Shown here in pieces: positions 8,785 to 17,590 of a stretch of DNA of 64,000 nt (position 1 is the first letter of the stretch; each line of letters opens with the position of its first letter). The stretch spans positions 4,924,501-4,988,500 of the forward strand of contig NZ_CP157874.1 of the NCBI RefSeq assembly GCF_040214835.1, read 5' to 3'. Made by a program: the position numbers and the translations under genes. The DNA comes from Pseudomonas asiatica (GTDB lineage: Bacteria; Pseudomonadota; Gammaproteobacteria; Pseudomonadales; Pseudomonadaceae). The notes below the pieces were generated by a model, which did no database searches, was not told the DNA's origin, and worked only from the letters and a program-made list of their open reading frames with translations.

Positions 8785-9660
8785 ATGACGCCACTCACCC
8801 AGCTGCAAGTGTTCAACGCCATGCACGCCTCGCCCCACGCCCGGCTGGAGCTGAGCGCGCACCTGGGCGACGGGCTGGCGGCGGCGTTGTGGAGCAACCG
8901 CGACGATGCCCGCGATTACCAGGCACCGAGCCATCACACCCTGTCGTGCTACATCGCCGACGGCACCGGCACCTTTCGCCGCCAGCGCCCCGGCGACAAA
9001 GGGGCGCCCGACAAGCTGTGCGTGATGCCCGCCGGGCAGGAATCGAACTGGGTGGTCAATGGCGCGATCCGCCTGGCGCACCTGTATGTCAGCGAGGCGC
9101 AATTCGCCCTGGGCTGCGTGCGCCTGCTTGACCGTGAACCGCGTGAGCTGCAACTGCAGGAAGCGACCTTTCTCGATGACCCGCAGCAGGCCAAGCGCTT
9201 TCGCCAGCTGATAACCCTGGACTGGGATGAACCTGGCGAACGCTTGCTGGCCAGCAGCCTGGCGCACGAGATCGTCGACCATGCGCTGCTCAACCAGGTC
9301 GGGCTGCGCCAGGGCCTGCGCCTGAAAGGCGGGCTGGCACCGAGCCTGCGCCGGCAAATGGTCGACTACATCGAAGCGCATCTCGACCAGCCCATCACCC
9401 TGGGTGAACTGGCCTTGCGCTGCAACCTGTCCGAATACCACTTTGCGCGCATGTTCCGCGCCAGTTTCGGGCTGCCGCCGCACCAGTACCTGCTGGCCCG
9501 GCGGCTGCACCGGGCCTGCCAGCTGTTGCGGCTGGGGTTGATGCCTTTGGGGGAGATTGCCCTGTTGTGCGGGTTTGCCAGTGCCAGCCATTTCAGCAAC
9601 CGGTTCCGCCAGGCGGTCGGTGCAACGCCTGGCGAATACCGTTCGGCCATTCGCGGCTAA
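8785..9660 (+). CDS. AraC-family transcriptional regulator
   Basis: A 291-residue regulator with an AGAGGAAC ribosome site just before the ATG. Residues about 190-290 form the double helix-turn-helix of the AraC/XylS family (ITLGELALRCNLSEYHFARM, then IALLCGFASASHFSNRFR and the terminal GATPGEYR). The N-terminal 180 residues are a cupin-like sensor part. The last four codons and the stop (GCC ATT CGC GGC TAA) lie within a REP palindrome. It probably controls the divergent exporter gene, but no operator stands out. Confidence 0.87.
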   Translation: MTPLTQLQVFNAMHASPHARLELSAHLGDGLAAALWSNRDDARDYQAPSHHTLSCYIADGTGTFRRQRPGDKGAPDKLCVMPAGQESNWVVNGAIRLAHLYVSEAQFALGCVRLLDREPRELQLQEATFLDDPQQAKRFRQLITLDWDEPGERLLASSLAHEIVDHALLNQVGLRQGLRLKGGLAPSLRRQMVDYIEAHLDQPITLGELALRCNLSEYHFARMFRASFGLPPHQYLLARRLHRACQLLRLGLMPLGEIALLCGFASASHFSNRFRQAVGATPGEYRSAIRG

Positions 9661-9739
9661 AGCCGCTCCCACAGGGACCGCGCCACCCTCAAGGGCAGTG
9701 CACTACCTGTGGGAGCGGCTTTAGCCGCGAAGAGGCCGG
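9649..9739. repeat. REP pair overlapping the AraC stop codon
   Basis: REP copies of the GCGGCTAAAGCCGC type at 9649-9675 and 9705-9739, inverted. The left copy supplies the last codons and TAA stop of the AraC gene. The pair separates it from the convergent TonB receptor gene. Confidence 0.9.
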
Positions 9740-9750
9740 TACAGGCTGGC

Positions 9751-12141
9751 CTAGAACTCGAAGGTACTGGACAAGCTCACCTGCCGCGCATCGCCAATGG
9801 CCACAAAGTACTGGTTCACCGCCGAGCTGTAGTAAACCTTGTCGAACAGGTTCTTCACGTTCAGTTGCAACAGCACCTTGTGCTCGTCGAGCCTGGTCTC
9901 GTAGCTGGCAAAGGCATCGGCCACGGTATAGGACGGCAGGTCGAAGGTGTTGGTCGGGTTGCCAGCGCGCTCGCCCACGTATCGCGCCCCCGCGCCAATG
10001 CGCAGGCGATCGCCGCCGAACAGGCTGCCATAGTCATACACCGCCGACAGCGAACCACTGTGGCGGGCCACGTTCTGCAGGCGGTTGCCCTTGAGGTCCG
10101 GGTCCTTGGTCACTTGCGCATCGGTGAAGGCGTAGCTGCCGATCAGGCTCCAGCGCTCACTCAACTGGCCGGTCAGGTCCAGCTCGACACCCCGTGAGCT
10201 GACCTCTCCAGCATTGCTGTACACCGTTTCGCGCGTACTGGTATCAAAGTTGGAAACCAGCACGTTGCGCTTGGTGATGTCGAACAACGCCAGGGTTCCG
10301 GTAAGGCGGCCTGGCATGTCGAGCTTGGCGCCCAGCTCCCACGATTTGCCCTCCTCCGGCGCCACCGACGAGTCAAGCACCACATTGCCGACCAGCGGCG
10401 CGATGGTGGAGTTGGGCTTGAACGACTCGCTATAGCTGCCATAAAACGACAGCTGCTCGTCCACCTTGTAGACGATACCTGCATGCGGCACCCACGCCTG
10501 GCCATTGATGTCGGTGTTGGCCTTGAACGGGCGGCCGCGGCCAGCGTATTGGTCGAACTGCTGGAAGCGCGCACCGGCCACCAGGATCCAGTGATCATCC
10601 AGGTGCAGCGCGTCCTGCACGAACAACGCGTCGGTGCGTAGCTTGTCGGTCTGGTCGCTGTCACTGGCTTTGACGGTGGTGCCCTCCACTTCCTGCCCGT
10701 AGATCGGGTTCATGTAGTTGAAGGTAGATTGGGCGCTCTGCCGGATCAGGTCGCCACGAAAGACCTTGCGGTCTTCATGATCGACACCGAACAGCAGGTC
10801 GTTCTGCATCCCGGCCAGGTGCACATTGCCGGCCAGGCTCAGGGTGGCGAACTGGTCACGGCTCATGGCGTTGTGGGTGCCGTCGATGCTGCGCGACAGC
10901 GTGCCGCTTTTTTCATTCACGCCGGTCACCCGCACCTGGCTGGCATCATAGGTTTCGCGGTTGAAGCTGTAGCCGAAGTGCAGCTTCCAGTCATCGGCCA
11001 GTTGGTGGTCGACTTCCAGTCGGTACAGGTCGGAACGCCCCTCCATGTCGTTGAAGGGCTCGTCCAGGCGCCGCGTGGCTGGGATATCCAGCGGGTGGCC
11101 GTTGTTGCCGAACGCCGTGCCACGGTCGAAGGGGTAGAGAAATTCGCGGTGCTCGTAGGCCAGTACCACCTGGGTGTCTTCGCCCAGCCAGGCCAGCGAC
11201 GGCGCTACCAGCGATTCGCGGTGCACGCCGTAGTTGCGCCAGTAGTCTTCATCTTCGTGGTCGACGATCAGGCGATAGGCGAAGTTGCTGTCGCCGAGCG
11301 CGCCGGTGCTGTCGAACCCGCCACCGCTGCCGTTCTTGCCGCTGCCGTAGGTCGACCCGCGCACGGTCAGGGCGTTGTACTGCTCGAGTTGCGGGCGCTT
11401 GCTGACCACGTTGATGACCCCGCCCGGGTCCTGGATGCCGTACAGCAGCGAGGCCGGGCCCTTGAGCACTTCGACCCGCTCGGTGCTGGCGTTGAGGCTG
11501 CGGCCCTGCACGATGGGCATGCCATCGCGCATGATCGAGCCGTCGCGGTTGTCGCCGAAGCCGCGCTTCATCACCGTGTCGGAGGTGCCACCGAAATTGT
11601 TGCCCTGGGTGATGCCGCTGACATTGGCCAGGGCGTCATCGAGGTTGCGCGGGGCCTGGTCACGGATGACCTGGGCCGGCACCACGTTGATGGCTTGGGG
11701 GATGTCCTGGCTAGGGCCCTGCCCGCGCATGATCGAGGCGGTAGCCGGGGGCTGGTAACTGTAGTCGTCCAGTTGCGAGGTCACGGTGATGGCCTGCAGG
11801 TTGAGGGCGCCGGAGGTGTCCACTGCTTCGAGGGTGAGCGTGCGTGCATCGACGCGGCGCCAGGCCAGCCCGGTAGTGCCCAGCAGCTGTTGCAGGGCCT
11901 GTTCGGCGCTGAACCTGCCGTTCAGCGCCGGCGCCTGCACGCCAGGCAGTTCCAGGGTGTAGATCACACTCTGGCCGGTGGTGCGGCTGAAGGCGCCAAG
12001 TGCCTGGGCAAGGGGTTGCGCTGGCTGGGCGAAGGCATACGCCTGCTGCTGCTCGGCGGCACAGGCCAGGGGGGCGACAGCGAATGCCGGGAGCGCGGAA
12101 AGGCCGAGCCAGAGAGGGACGCAACGCGGGGTGAACTTCAT
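9751..12141 (-). CDS. TonB-dependent siderophore receptor with N-terminal signalling domain
   Basis: A 796-residue outer-membrane receptor. Residues 1-28 are a signal peptide ending near LACAAEQ. Residues about 33-110 are the STN signalling domain found in transducers that talk to FecR. Next come a plug domain (about 140-250; QDIPQAINVVPAQVIRDQAP) and a 22-strand barrel ending in the expected terminal phenylalanine (SSTFEF). I chose the ATG at 12139-12141; upstream sequence in frame is REP and spacer. It is last in the operon after fecI and fecR, with a 218-bp gap holding a REP pair. It should import a ferric siderophore and signal to FecR. The ligand is not identifiable. Confidence 0.92.
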   Translation of the reverse strand: MKFTPRCVPLWLGLSALPAFAVAPLACAAEQQQAYAFAQPAQPLAQALGAFSRTTGQSVIYTLELPGVQAPALNGRFSAEQALQQLLGTTGLAWRRVDARTLTLEAVDTSGALNLQAITVTSQLDDYSYQPPATASIMRGQGPSQDIPQAINVVPAQVIRDQAPRNLDDALANVSGITQGNNFGGTSDTVMKRGFGDNRDGSIMRDGMPIVQGRSLNASTERVEVLKGPASLLYGIQDPGGVINVVSKRPQLEQYNALTVRGSTYGSGKNGSGGGFDSTGALGDSNFAYRLIVDHEDEDYWRNYGVHRESLVAPSLAWLGEDTQVVLAYEHREFLYPFDRGTAFGNNGHPLDIPATRRLDEPFNDMEGRSDLYRLEVDHQLADDWKLHFGYSFNRETYDASQVRVTGVNEKSGTLSRSIDGTHNAMSRDQFATLSLAGNVHLAGMQNDLLFGVDHEDRKVFRGDLIRQSAQSTFNYMNPIYGQEVEGTTVKASDSDQTDKLRTDALFVQDALHLDDHWILVAGARFQQFDQYAGRGRPFKANTDINGQAWVPHAGIVYKVDEQLSFYGSYSESFKPNSTIAPLVGNVVLDSSVAPEEGKSWELGAKLDMPGRLTGTLALFDITKRNVLVSNFDTSTRETVYSNAGEVSSRGVELDLTGQLSERWSLIGSYAFTDAQVTKDPDLKGNRLQNVARHSGSLSAVYDYGSLFGGDRLRIGAGARYVGERAGNPTNTFDLPSYTVADAFASYETRLDEHKVLLQLNVKNLFDKVYYSSAVNQYFVAIGDARQVSLSSTFEF

Positions 12142-12251
12142 GGACGCTGACCTGTGAGAGGGATATGACTGCGAATGAATCGCACTTCCACTCATTACAC
12201 GGATGCCACGTCCTGTTACCTCACCCGCTATCTGAAAATATTTTTGCCTGT

Positions 12252-12350
12252 GCGGGCCTCTTCGCGGGTGAACCCGCTCCCACAGGTACTGCACAGGATT
12301 TGAAACTTGCGCCCTTCCTGTGGGAGCGGGTTCACCCGCGAAGAGGCCCG
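12252..12350. repeat. REP pair inside the iron operon
   Basis: Inverted copies at 12252-12286 and 12317-12350 (cores GCGGGTGAACCCGC and GCGGGTTCACCCGC) between fecR and the receptor gene. A hairpin here would lie within a fecR-receptor transcript and could reduce read-through. Confidence 0.9.
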
Positions 12351-12359
12351 CACAGGCGA

Positions 12360-13343
12360 CTACCGGATCAGGGTCAACCGCCCCAGCACTGTCTGCCGCG
12401 AAAAGCCCATCACCTTGCCCAGCGAATCCAGCGCCAGCAACGGCTCGGCCACGGGAAAACTGCCACTGACCTTGCGCTGCCCCAACTCATCATCGAGCAA
12501 CAGGATGCGCCCCGGGTAATAACGCCCCAGGTCCTCGACCACCTGCGCCAGCGGCACCTGGTAGTAATTCAGCCAGCCCTGGCGCCAGGCCAGGCGGTTG
12601 TCGCTGTCCACCGTCAGGGTGTCGCCGACTCGGCCGGCAGCGTAGGCCGCCTGCTGGTTGGCCGTCAGTTCACGCGCTGCGGTGCCCGGTGCCGGGCTCA
12701 CCGCCACGCGCCCGCTGCGTACCGTGACCTGGGCGCCCTCGCCCTGCTCGCGCACTTCGAACTGAGTGCCAAGCACGCGCACCTCGCCGCCGGCAGCTTC
12801 CACCACGAACGGCGTGCCGGTATGCGTGACCTGGAAGAACGCCGCACCATGCAACAACCGCACGCGGCGCTCGCCCTGCACAAAATCGACTGCAATCGCG
12901 CTCCCCGCATCCAGCGTCACCTGCGACTGGTCGGCCAAGGTCACCTGGCGAACTTGACCAGCACTGCTGTAGTCGGCCTGCAGGTCCTGCAGCCACAGGG
13001 CAGGGTGCCAACCACCGGCAACGCCCACGGCCAGTACCAGGCACGCAGCCACCGCCAGCGCCGCGACCCGCTGCCGCCAGGGGTGCCTGGCCGGTGGCCT
13101 GGCCATCGCATCCAGGTAACGTTGCAGGCTTGCCTGTTCTTCAGCGGCCAGGCGCGCCGCCGGGGCGGCGCTGTTCTGCCACAGCGCCTGGGCCTGGGCG
13201 TAGGCCTCGCGGTGCCCAGGGTCGGCCAACAGCCAGCGCTTGAACGCCGTGCCCTCGGCTTGCGCAGGCTGCTCGTTGATGCGGCTGAGCCATTGCAGTG
13301 CAGCCCGGGACTGCGCCTCGGTGATCGGCGGTAAACGGCTCAT
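12360..13343 (-). CDS. FecR-family anti-sigma factor
   Basis: A 327-residue transmembrane sensor. The N-terminal cytoplasmic part (about 1-75) is DUF4880-like with LQWLSRI and the KRWLLADPGHREAY motif, which contacts the sigma factor. One membrane segment lies near 92-110. A periplasmic FecR domain follows (about 120-220; LADQSQVTLDAGSAIAVDF), then a C-terminal segment that meets the receptor's STN domain. The ATG at 13341-13343 has an AGGGAG ribosome site 8-9 nt away and overlaps the fecI stop (ATGA). It relays siderophore binding from the receptor to FecI. Confidence 0.92.
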   Translation of the reverse strand: MSRLPPITEAQSRAALQWLSRINEQPAQAEGTAFKRWLLADPGHREAYAQAQALWQNSAAPAARLAAEEQASLQRYLDAMARPPARHPWRQRVAALAVAACLVLAVGVAGGWHPALWLQDLQADYSSAGQVRQVTLADQSQVTLDAGSAIAVDFVQGERRVRLLHGAAFFQVTHTGTPFVVEAAGGEVRVLGTQFEVREQGEGAQVTVRSGRVAVSPAPGTAARELTANQQAAYAAGRVGDTLTVDSDNRLAWRQGWLNYYQVPLAQVVEDLGRYYPGRILLLDDELGQRKVSGSFPVAEPLLALDSLGKVMGFSRQTVLGRLTLIR

Positions 13344-13915
13344 CGACGGGCACTCCCTGGCCGGCGTGGGGTGGACGCGGGCTCGGCAACACTCGCCTTG
13401 CACGCTTCGAGGGCGCGCATCATATGCTTTTCCACAGCACTCTGGGACAGTTGCATGGCCTTGGCGATCTCGCCGTACTTGCAGCCGTGGATACGGTTGA
13501 GCAGGAAGATCTGCCGGGTGCGCTCGGGCAAGGCGCGCAAGGCAGCGTCGATGCGCTGCAAGTCGTGATCGACCTCGACGGCCTGCTCCGGGGCCTGGGC
13601 CATGGCCGCTTCATCCAGCGGCAGCACAGCTTCGGCCACGCGCTCGCGGCTGCCTTCGCTGCGCAGGTGGTCGATGGCCAGGTTGCCGGCGCAACGCAGC
13701 AGATAGGTGTCCAGCGCCTCGACCTCGACCTCGGGGCGACGCCAGAAGCGCAGGAACAGTTCCTGGACCAGATCCGATGCGGTGGCCCGGCAGCCGACCC
13801 GGCGGCTCACCAGGGCCTCCATGCGTGCCCGCTGGGCCTGGAACACCTGGACGAAGCGCGCACGCCCACCGCCGCTTTCGGCATCCGCCTCGATCATGTC
13901 GCCCGGCTCGCTCAC
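13340..13915 (-). CDS. FecI-family ECF RNA polymerase sigma factor
   Basis: A 191-residue sigma factor with only regions 2 and 4. Region 2 (about 22-90) includes the core-binding LVQELFLRFWRR. Region 4 (about 122-175) includes LPERTRQIFLLNRIHG and the HTH GEIAKAMQLSQSAVEKHM. The frame opens with GTG at 13913-13915; an ATG at 13895-13897 is possible. The gene starts 4 bp after the DUF3325 stop and overlaps fecR by 4 bp. It should direct transcription of the receptor gene when FecR is activated. Confidence 0.92.
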   Translation of the reverse strand: MSEPGDMIEADAESGGGRARFVQVFQAQRARMEALVSRRVGCRATASDLVQELFLRFWRRPEVEVEALDTYLLRCAGNLAIDHLRSEGSRERVAEAVLPLDEAAMAQAPEQAVEVDHDLQRIDAALRALPERTRQIFLLNRIHGCKYGEIAKAMQLSQSAVEKHMMRALEACKASVAEPASTPRRPGSARR

Positions 13916-13919
13916 CTGA

Positions 13920-14246
13920 TCACTCGGCGAACACGGCCAGCAACGGCCCCAGCACCACGCTGGCGGCGGCCAGGCCCAGCAACAGGCGGGGCTGGTATGG
14001 CAGGCCGAACACCCACAGGGTCACCCCGGCCATCATCACTGCGGTCCACTCCACCAGGCCATGGGCCCAGCCACGCAGGTGCACGCTGAGCACCAGCGAC
14101 AGCACCAGCAACAGCCAGCCGGTGCTGCGCAACAGGCGCAACTGCCCGGGGCGCGGCTTGCGCCCGAGCAGGTCGACGAAGTGCTTCTCCATGGCCAGGC
14201 ACAGGGCAACGAAGCCGGCGTAAGCGATCAGTGCATTACCCAGCAT
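13920..14246 (-). CDS. DUF3325 small membrane protein
   Basis: A 108-residue protein with three hydrophobic segments (about 3-18, 37-57 and 62-105), similar in size and pattern to DUF3325 proteins, which occur next to PepSY membrane proteins in iron loci. Its start shares one base with the stop of the PepSY gene (TGATG), and fecI follows after 4 bp. The biochemical function is unknown. The context suggests help with reductive iron release or siderophore handling in the inner membrane. Confidence 0.78.
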   Translation of the reverse strand: MLGNALIAYAGFVALCLAMEKHFVDLLGRKPRPGQLRLLRSTGWLLLVLSLVLSVHLRGWAHGLVEWTAVMMAGVTLWVFGLPYQPRLLLGLAAASVVLGPLLAVFAE

Positions 14247-15823
14247 CAGCTCGCCTCCGCCGTTTCAGTGCTCGGCTTCTTTGCTGCACGCGGGGCACGC
14301 TTGGCCACAGGTTTCGGGCTGTGCAACATCTTGCCGGCCAACCAGGCCAGGAACAGGCCGGTGCCCAGCGCTGTCAGGTCGAAGCCGGCCATGGCCCAAT
14401 CACCCGCCGACAGCGAATGGTTCAGGCCCTGGCCGGTGGTCAGGCCGTTGAGCAGCGGCAGCAAGGCGAAGGCCAGCGCGCCCAGCGCCAGTTGCTCGCC
14501 CCATGCCCGGCGCCCGCTGCGCAGCACAGCGTGCACCAGCGACAGGCCCCAGGCGCTGAAGAAGGCGTTGACCTCCCAATCGGCCCGGCCGTCGACACCC
14601 ATCGGGATCAGGCGGTTGGCCCAGAAGAAGCCCGCCACGGCCAGCAACAGGCCGCTCATGCTGGCGATATTGAGCACCTCGACCAGGCGCAGTTCGCCCG
14701 GCAGGCGTTCGCTCCTGGCATGCTTGAGCTGGCGCTTGCCCAGCCACATCACCAGCCCGGTGCCGATTACCGCGGTACCGGCCACGCCAAAGAAGAAGTA
14801 CAGCCAGCGCAGCCAGGGCCCGGCGAAATTGCCCATGTGCAGGCCGGCAAAGCTGAAGGCGGTCATCATTGCCCCGCTCTCCGGCTTACCCTGGCTCAAC
14901 AGCACACCGCTGGCGCCATCGAAGGTCCAATTGGCGCTGCGCCGATAGGCCACATGGTCGGCCGCGGACTGGGTGAAGGTAACGCGGGCATTGCTGTCGC
15001 CGGCATTTTCCACCTGGATACGGCCGATACGCGCGCCCGGTTGCAGGTCCTGCACCTTGGCGTACAGGCTCGGCAACGGTAACAGCGGCGCGGCCACATG
15101 GGCCGCCTTGGGCGCATCGTTACGGCCGAACAGGTCGTTGAAGTACTTGCCGGTGTCATTGCCGTAGCTGGCCATGATGCCTGCCGGCATCACCATGTAC
15201 ATGAACAGCACCAGGCTGCTGTAGCTGATCATCAGGTGGAACGGCAGCACCAGCACGCCAATGGCGTTGTGCCCGTCCAGCCAGGAACGCTGGCCCTTGC
15301 CAGGGCGGAAGGTGAAGAACTCCTTGAAGATCTTCTTGTGGGTGATGATGCCGGTGACCAGCCCCAACAGCATGATGAAGGCGCAGAACGTCGACAGCCA
15401 GCGGCCGAAGGGGTATGGCATCTGCAGCTGGAAGTGAAAGCGGTAGAAGAACTCGCCACCGCGACTGTCGCGTGCCTCCACCGGCTGGCCGGTCTGGGTA
15501 TCGAGGGTCTTGGTGACGAAGCCGCGTGGCCCGCCATTGGGGTCGCGATAACCCACGCTCAAGGCGGCCTCGCGTGCGTTGGGCATGCGGATCAGCCAGG
15601 TGCCCGAATGCCCGGCGTTGTCCTGCAGGTACCGCTGGGCCACCTCCAGGCTATGGGTCGGGTCCAGTGCATGGCTGCGCACTTCCGGCTGCGACCAGTG
15701 GGTGATTTCTTCCTTGAAATACGACAGCGTGCCGGTAAGGAAGATGGCGAACAACAGCCAGCCGAAGATCAGGCCGGTCCAGGTGTGCAGCCAGGCCATG
15801 GCTTGGCGGAAGCCTTCTTTCAT
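14246..15823 (-). CDS. PepSY-associated membrane protein (PiuB-like, putative ferric-siderophore reductase)
   Basis: A 525-residue inner-membrane protein with four to five strong helices (near 10-35, 145-170, 195-220, 335-365 and others) and PepSY-type periplasmic loops. MAWLHTWTGLIFGWLLF at the N terminus is the classic start of the family, with a membrane histidine that may bind haem. The ATG at 15821-15823 overlaps the DUF3649 stop by 4 bp; the longer open frame upstream is in the DUF3649 shadow. PiuB-like proteins are thought to reduce ferric-siderophore iron, so it fits this operon. Confidence 0.87.
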   Translation of the reverse strand: MKEGFRQAMAWLHTWTGLIFGWLLFAIFLTGTLSYFKEEITHWSQPEVRSHALDPTHSLEVAQRYLQDNAGHSGTWLIRMPNAREAALSVGYRDPNGGPRGFVTKTLDTQTGQPVEARDSRGGEFFYRFHFQLQMPYPFGRWLSTFCAFIMLLGLVTGIITHKKIFKEFFTFRPGKGQRSWLDGHNAIGVLVLPFHLMISYSSLVLFMYMVMPAGIMASYGNDTGKYFNDLFGRNDAPKAAHVAAPLLPLPSLYAKVQDLQPGARIGRIQVENAGDSNARVTFTQSAADHVAYRRSANWTFDGASGVLLSQGKPESGAMMTAFSFAGLHMGNFAGPWLRWLYFFFGVAGTAVIGTGLVMWLGKRQLKHARSERLPGELRLVEVLNIASMSGLLLAVAGFFWANRLIPMGVDGRADWEVNAFFSAWGLSLVHAVLRSGRRAWGEQLALGALAFALLPLLNGLTTGQGLNHSLSAGDWAMAGFDLTALGTGLFLAWLAGKMLHSPKPVAKRAPRAAKKPSTETAEAS

Positions 15824-16125
15824 GGGGTTTTCATCCAGTAGGCCAACCCGCTGATCACCCCCAGCAGCACGCTTGGCGCCAGCACGCCCAGCCAGGCGCG
15901 CAAAGCGCTGCGGCAGGCGAAGCACCAGATGAACGCCAGCAGGTAGAAGACGAATGACAGCAGCAGGCCGGTGAGCGTGGCATCGACCTGTGACAGCGGC
16001 GCTAGCAGGGTGATGCAGACGCTGGCCACGGACGCCAGCAGGTAGCCGCCCAGCAGCGCGGCCAGGCTGCGTGAAGTCACGGCCAGGCGATAGCTGAGCG
16101 AGAGACCGGCGGTTTTGCGCGTCAT
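15820..16125 (-). CDS. DUF3649 small membrane protein, first gene of the iron operon
   Basis: A 101-residue protein with three hydrophobic helices (about 20-40, 50-70 and 78-95), the profile of DUF3649/iron-uptake proteins that precede PepSY proteins. It starts at an ATG 33 bp from a Fur-box-like sequence and overlaps the next gene by 4 bp. It opens an operon of six genes that runs to the TonB receptor. Function unknown. Confidence 0.78.
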   Translation of the reverse strand: MTRKTAGLSLSYRLAVTSRSLAALLGGYLLASVASVCITLLAPLSQVDATLTGLLLSFVFYLLAFIWCFACRSALRAWLGVLAPSVLLGVISGLAYWMKTP

Positions 16126-16157
16126 GGCGAAGGTCCGGGCGTTTTCGGGCCTGCAAT

Positions 16158-16176
16158 AATAATGATTTCAATTCTC
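16158..16176 (-). promoter_or_regulatory. Fur box upstream of the iron operon
   Basis: The 19-mer AATAATGATTTCAATTCTC matches the classic Fur box GATAATGATAATCATTATC at 13 of 19 positions, with the left half nearly perfect. It lies 33-51 bp upstream of the first gene of the PepSY-FecIR-receptor operon, where a repressor would cover the promoter. Fur control is inference but fits the operon's content. Confidence 0.65.
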
Positions 16177-16357
16177 ATAAGCAAAGGCCGAGCGATGAGC
16201 CGCCTGCCGCCCTGAATGCAACAAGAAATTTATTTTCGAAAAGGGCTTGAATTCGTTTCGCCGTTGCCTGACCTTAGAGTCAAGAGGCGCAGAAATTCCA
16301 AGGGTCTCAAAGGCCTAGGCGCGTCTCCATGCGAGCAAGCTGAATAAGGATTGAATC

Positions 16358-16705
16358 ATGCAAATCCAGGTCAACAGCAGCAACCATTTCGAAGGCAACG
16401 CCCGGCTCGACCAGTGGGTCCGCAGCACACTGCAGAACTCGCTGGAACGTTACGAAGACGACCTCACCCGCATCGAGGTTCACCTGCGCGACGAGAACGG
16501 CGCCAAGCCCGGACCGCATGACAAACGCTGCCAGATGGAGGCTCGCCCCAAAGGCCACCAACCGATTTCCGTGACCCACACCGCCACTTCGCTGGACCAG
16601 GCGGTCGATGGTGCCGCCACCAAGCTCAACCACGCGCTGGAACACTTCTACGGCAAGCTGCGCAGCAAGCGCGGAGCCCTGGAACTGAGTGATCCGGACG
16701 CCTGA
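16358..16705 (+). CDS. HPF/RaiA-family ribosome-associated protein
   Basis: A 115-residue protein of the sigma-54 modulation/S30AE family. It has the beta-alpha-beta-beta-beta-alpha layout of ribosome hibernation factors: MQIQVNSSNHFEGN at the start, RIEVHLRDENGAK in the middle and the C-terminal helix with YGKLRSKRG. TAAGGA precedes the ATG. Relatives bind the 30S A and P sites in stationary phase. This paralogue carries extra charged residues and may not be the main hibernation factor, which is usually encoded beside rpoN. A good terminator follows. Confidence 0.8.
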   Translation: MQIQVNSSNHFEGNARLDQWVRSTLQNSLERYEDDLTRIEVHLRDENGAKPGPHDKRCQMEARPKGHQPISVTHTATSLDQAVDGAATKLNHALEHFYGKLRSKRGALELSDPDA

Positions 16706-16715
16706 TCGGCAATGC

Positions 16716-16745
16716 AAACGCCCGGCCTGATGCCGGGCGTTTTCG
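16716..16745 (+). terminator. Rho-independent terminator after the HPF-like gene
   Basis: Stem CGCCCGGC / GCCGGGCG with a short CTGAT-type loop, flanked by AAA on the left and TTTTCG on the right, starting about 11 bp after the stop codon. Confidence 0.85.
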
Positions 16746-16825
16746 TTTGTATCGATCGATGGCGCTGAACCAACAGGTAATTTCCCCGGTCAACTTCTGC
16801 ACTCATTCACCGCAGAAGCATGACC

Positions 16826-17116
16826 ATGAACAACCCATTCGAACGAATCAGTGCTGCATTCGCCCCCGAATACCGGGTCAACCTGAGCATTGCAAACCTC
16901 GACGGCAGCATCATGCTGACCCTGTCCGACGACGCTGGCGTGGTCGCCAAGCGCCTCATCACCCAGGCCCAGCGCAATGACCCGGTACGCCTGCAGCGGG
17001 TGATCGACAGCATCCGCCTGGGCCTGGCCATCGAACACAGCCAGAACCCTCTGCAGGTGCTGGCCGCGCTGACCCGTGACGCCCGCCACGAGCCGCGCCA
17101 TTTCATCGCCAACTGA
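16826..17116 (+). CDS. DUF3509 domain protein
   Basis: A 96-residue cytosolic protein of a Pseudomonas-specific family (NPFERISAAFAPEYRVNLSI at the N terminus). Two ATGs are available, at 16820 and 16826. The AGAAG ribosome site is one base from the first and seven from the second, so I prefer the second. It has no signal peptide or membrane segment and no recognisable catalytic motif. Its stop is 3 bp from the end of the convergent psiE-like gene, leaving no room for separate terminators. Confidence 0.75.
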   Translation: MNNPFERISAAFAPEYRVNLSIANLDGSIMLTLSDDAGVVAKRLITQAQRNDPVRLQRVIDSIRLGLAIEHSQNPLQVLAALTRDARHEPRHFIAN

Positions 17117-17119
17117 GAG

Positions 17120-17590
17120 CTACTTGCCCTCCTCCACTTCCTTGCCGTTGGCATCCAGCGCCTTGGTCGAGGGGTAGCGGTACGAAGCGTAACGCACCAC
17201 CAGGATCGCGAACGCCAGCAACAGGATGCCACCGCACACGTACAACAGCCCGACGTCCGGCGCCTTGTGGTGCGAGACGTCGCCGATCAGCAGGCGGGTC
17301 AGCGCGGTGATTGCCACGTACAGCAGGAAGCGGATCGGCATGTGGTTGGTCTTGAAGTAGATACCGACCATCGCCCCCAGCTCCAGGTAGATGAACAGCA
17401 GCAGGATGTCATCGACACTGACCCCGCCCTTGCCGAGCATGTCCAGGAACGTCATCACTGCCGCATAGGCGGTGATCGCGCCAATGCCGAACAGCGCCAG
17501 GTAATGGAATGCCTCGACGCACAGGTTGCCCAGCGAGTCGGCCGAGCCGTGCAGGCCCTTGCGCAGCTTTTCTGCCCATTTGATGTTCAC
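17120..17590 (-). CDS. PsiE-family inner-membrane protein (phosphate-starvation-inducible type)
   Basis: A 156-residue protein with four hydrophobic helices (about 22-45, 53-75, 80-100 and 112-135) and the PsiE pattern (FHYLALFGIGAITAYAAVMT; LLLFIYLELGAMVGIYF; MPIRFLLYVAITALTR). No ATG is available; GTG at 17588-17590 has GGGGA about 10 nt away and gives the family-like start NIKWAEKL. Another GTG lies at 17630-17632. The function of PsiE is unknown; in enteric bacteria it is induced by phosphate starvation. Confidence 0.8.
   Translation of the reverse strand: MNIKWAEKLRKGLHGSADSLGNLCVEAFHYLALFGIGAITAYAAVMTFLDMLGKGGVSVDDILLLFIYLELGAMVGIYFKTNHMPIRFLLYVAITALTRLLIGDVSHHKAPDVGLLYVCGGILLLAFAILVVRYASYRYPSTKALDANGKEVEEGK

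Noticed and set aside
15824..16171. N-terminal extension of the PepSY protein
   Set aside because: The extension lies in the DUF3649 gene in another frame, and the ATG at 15821-15823 overlapping the DUF3649 stop gives the normal family start.
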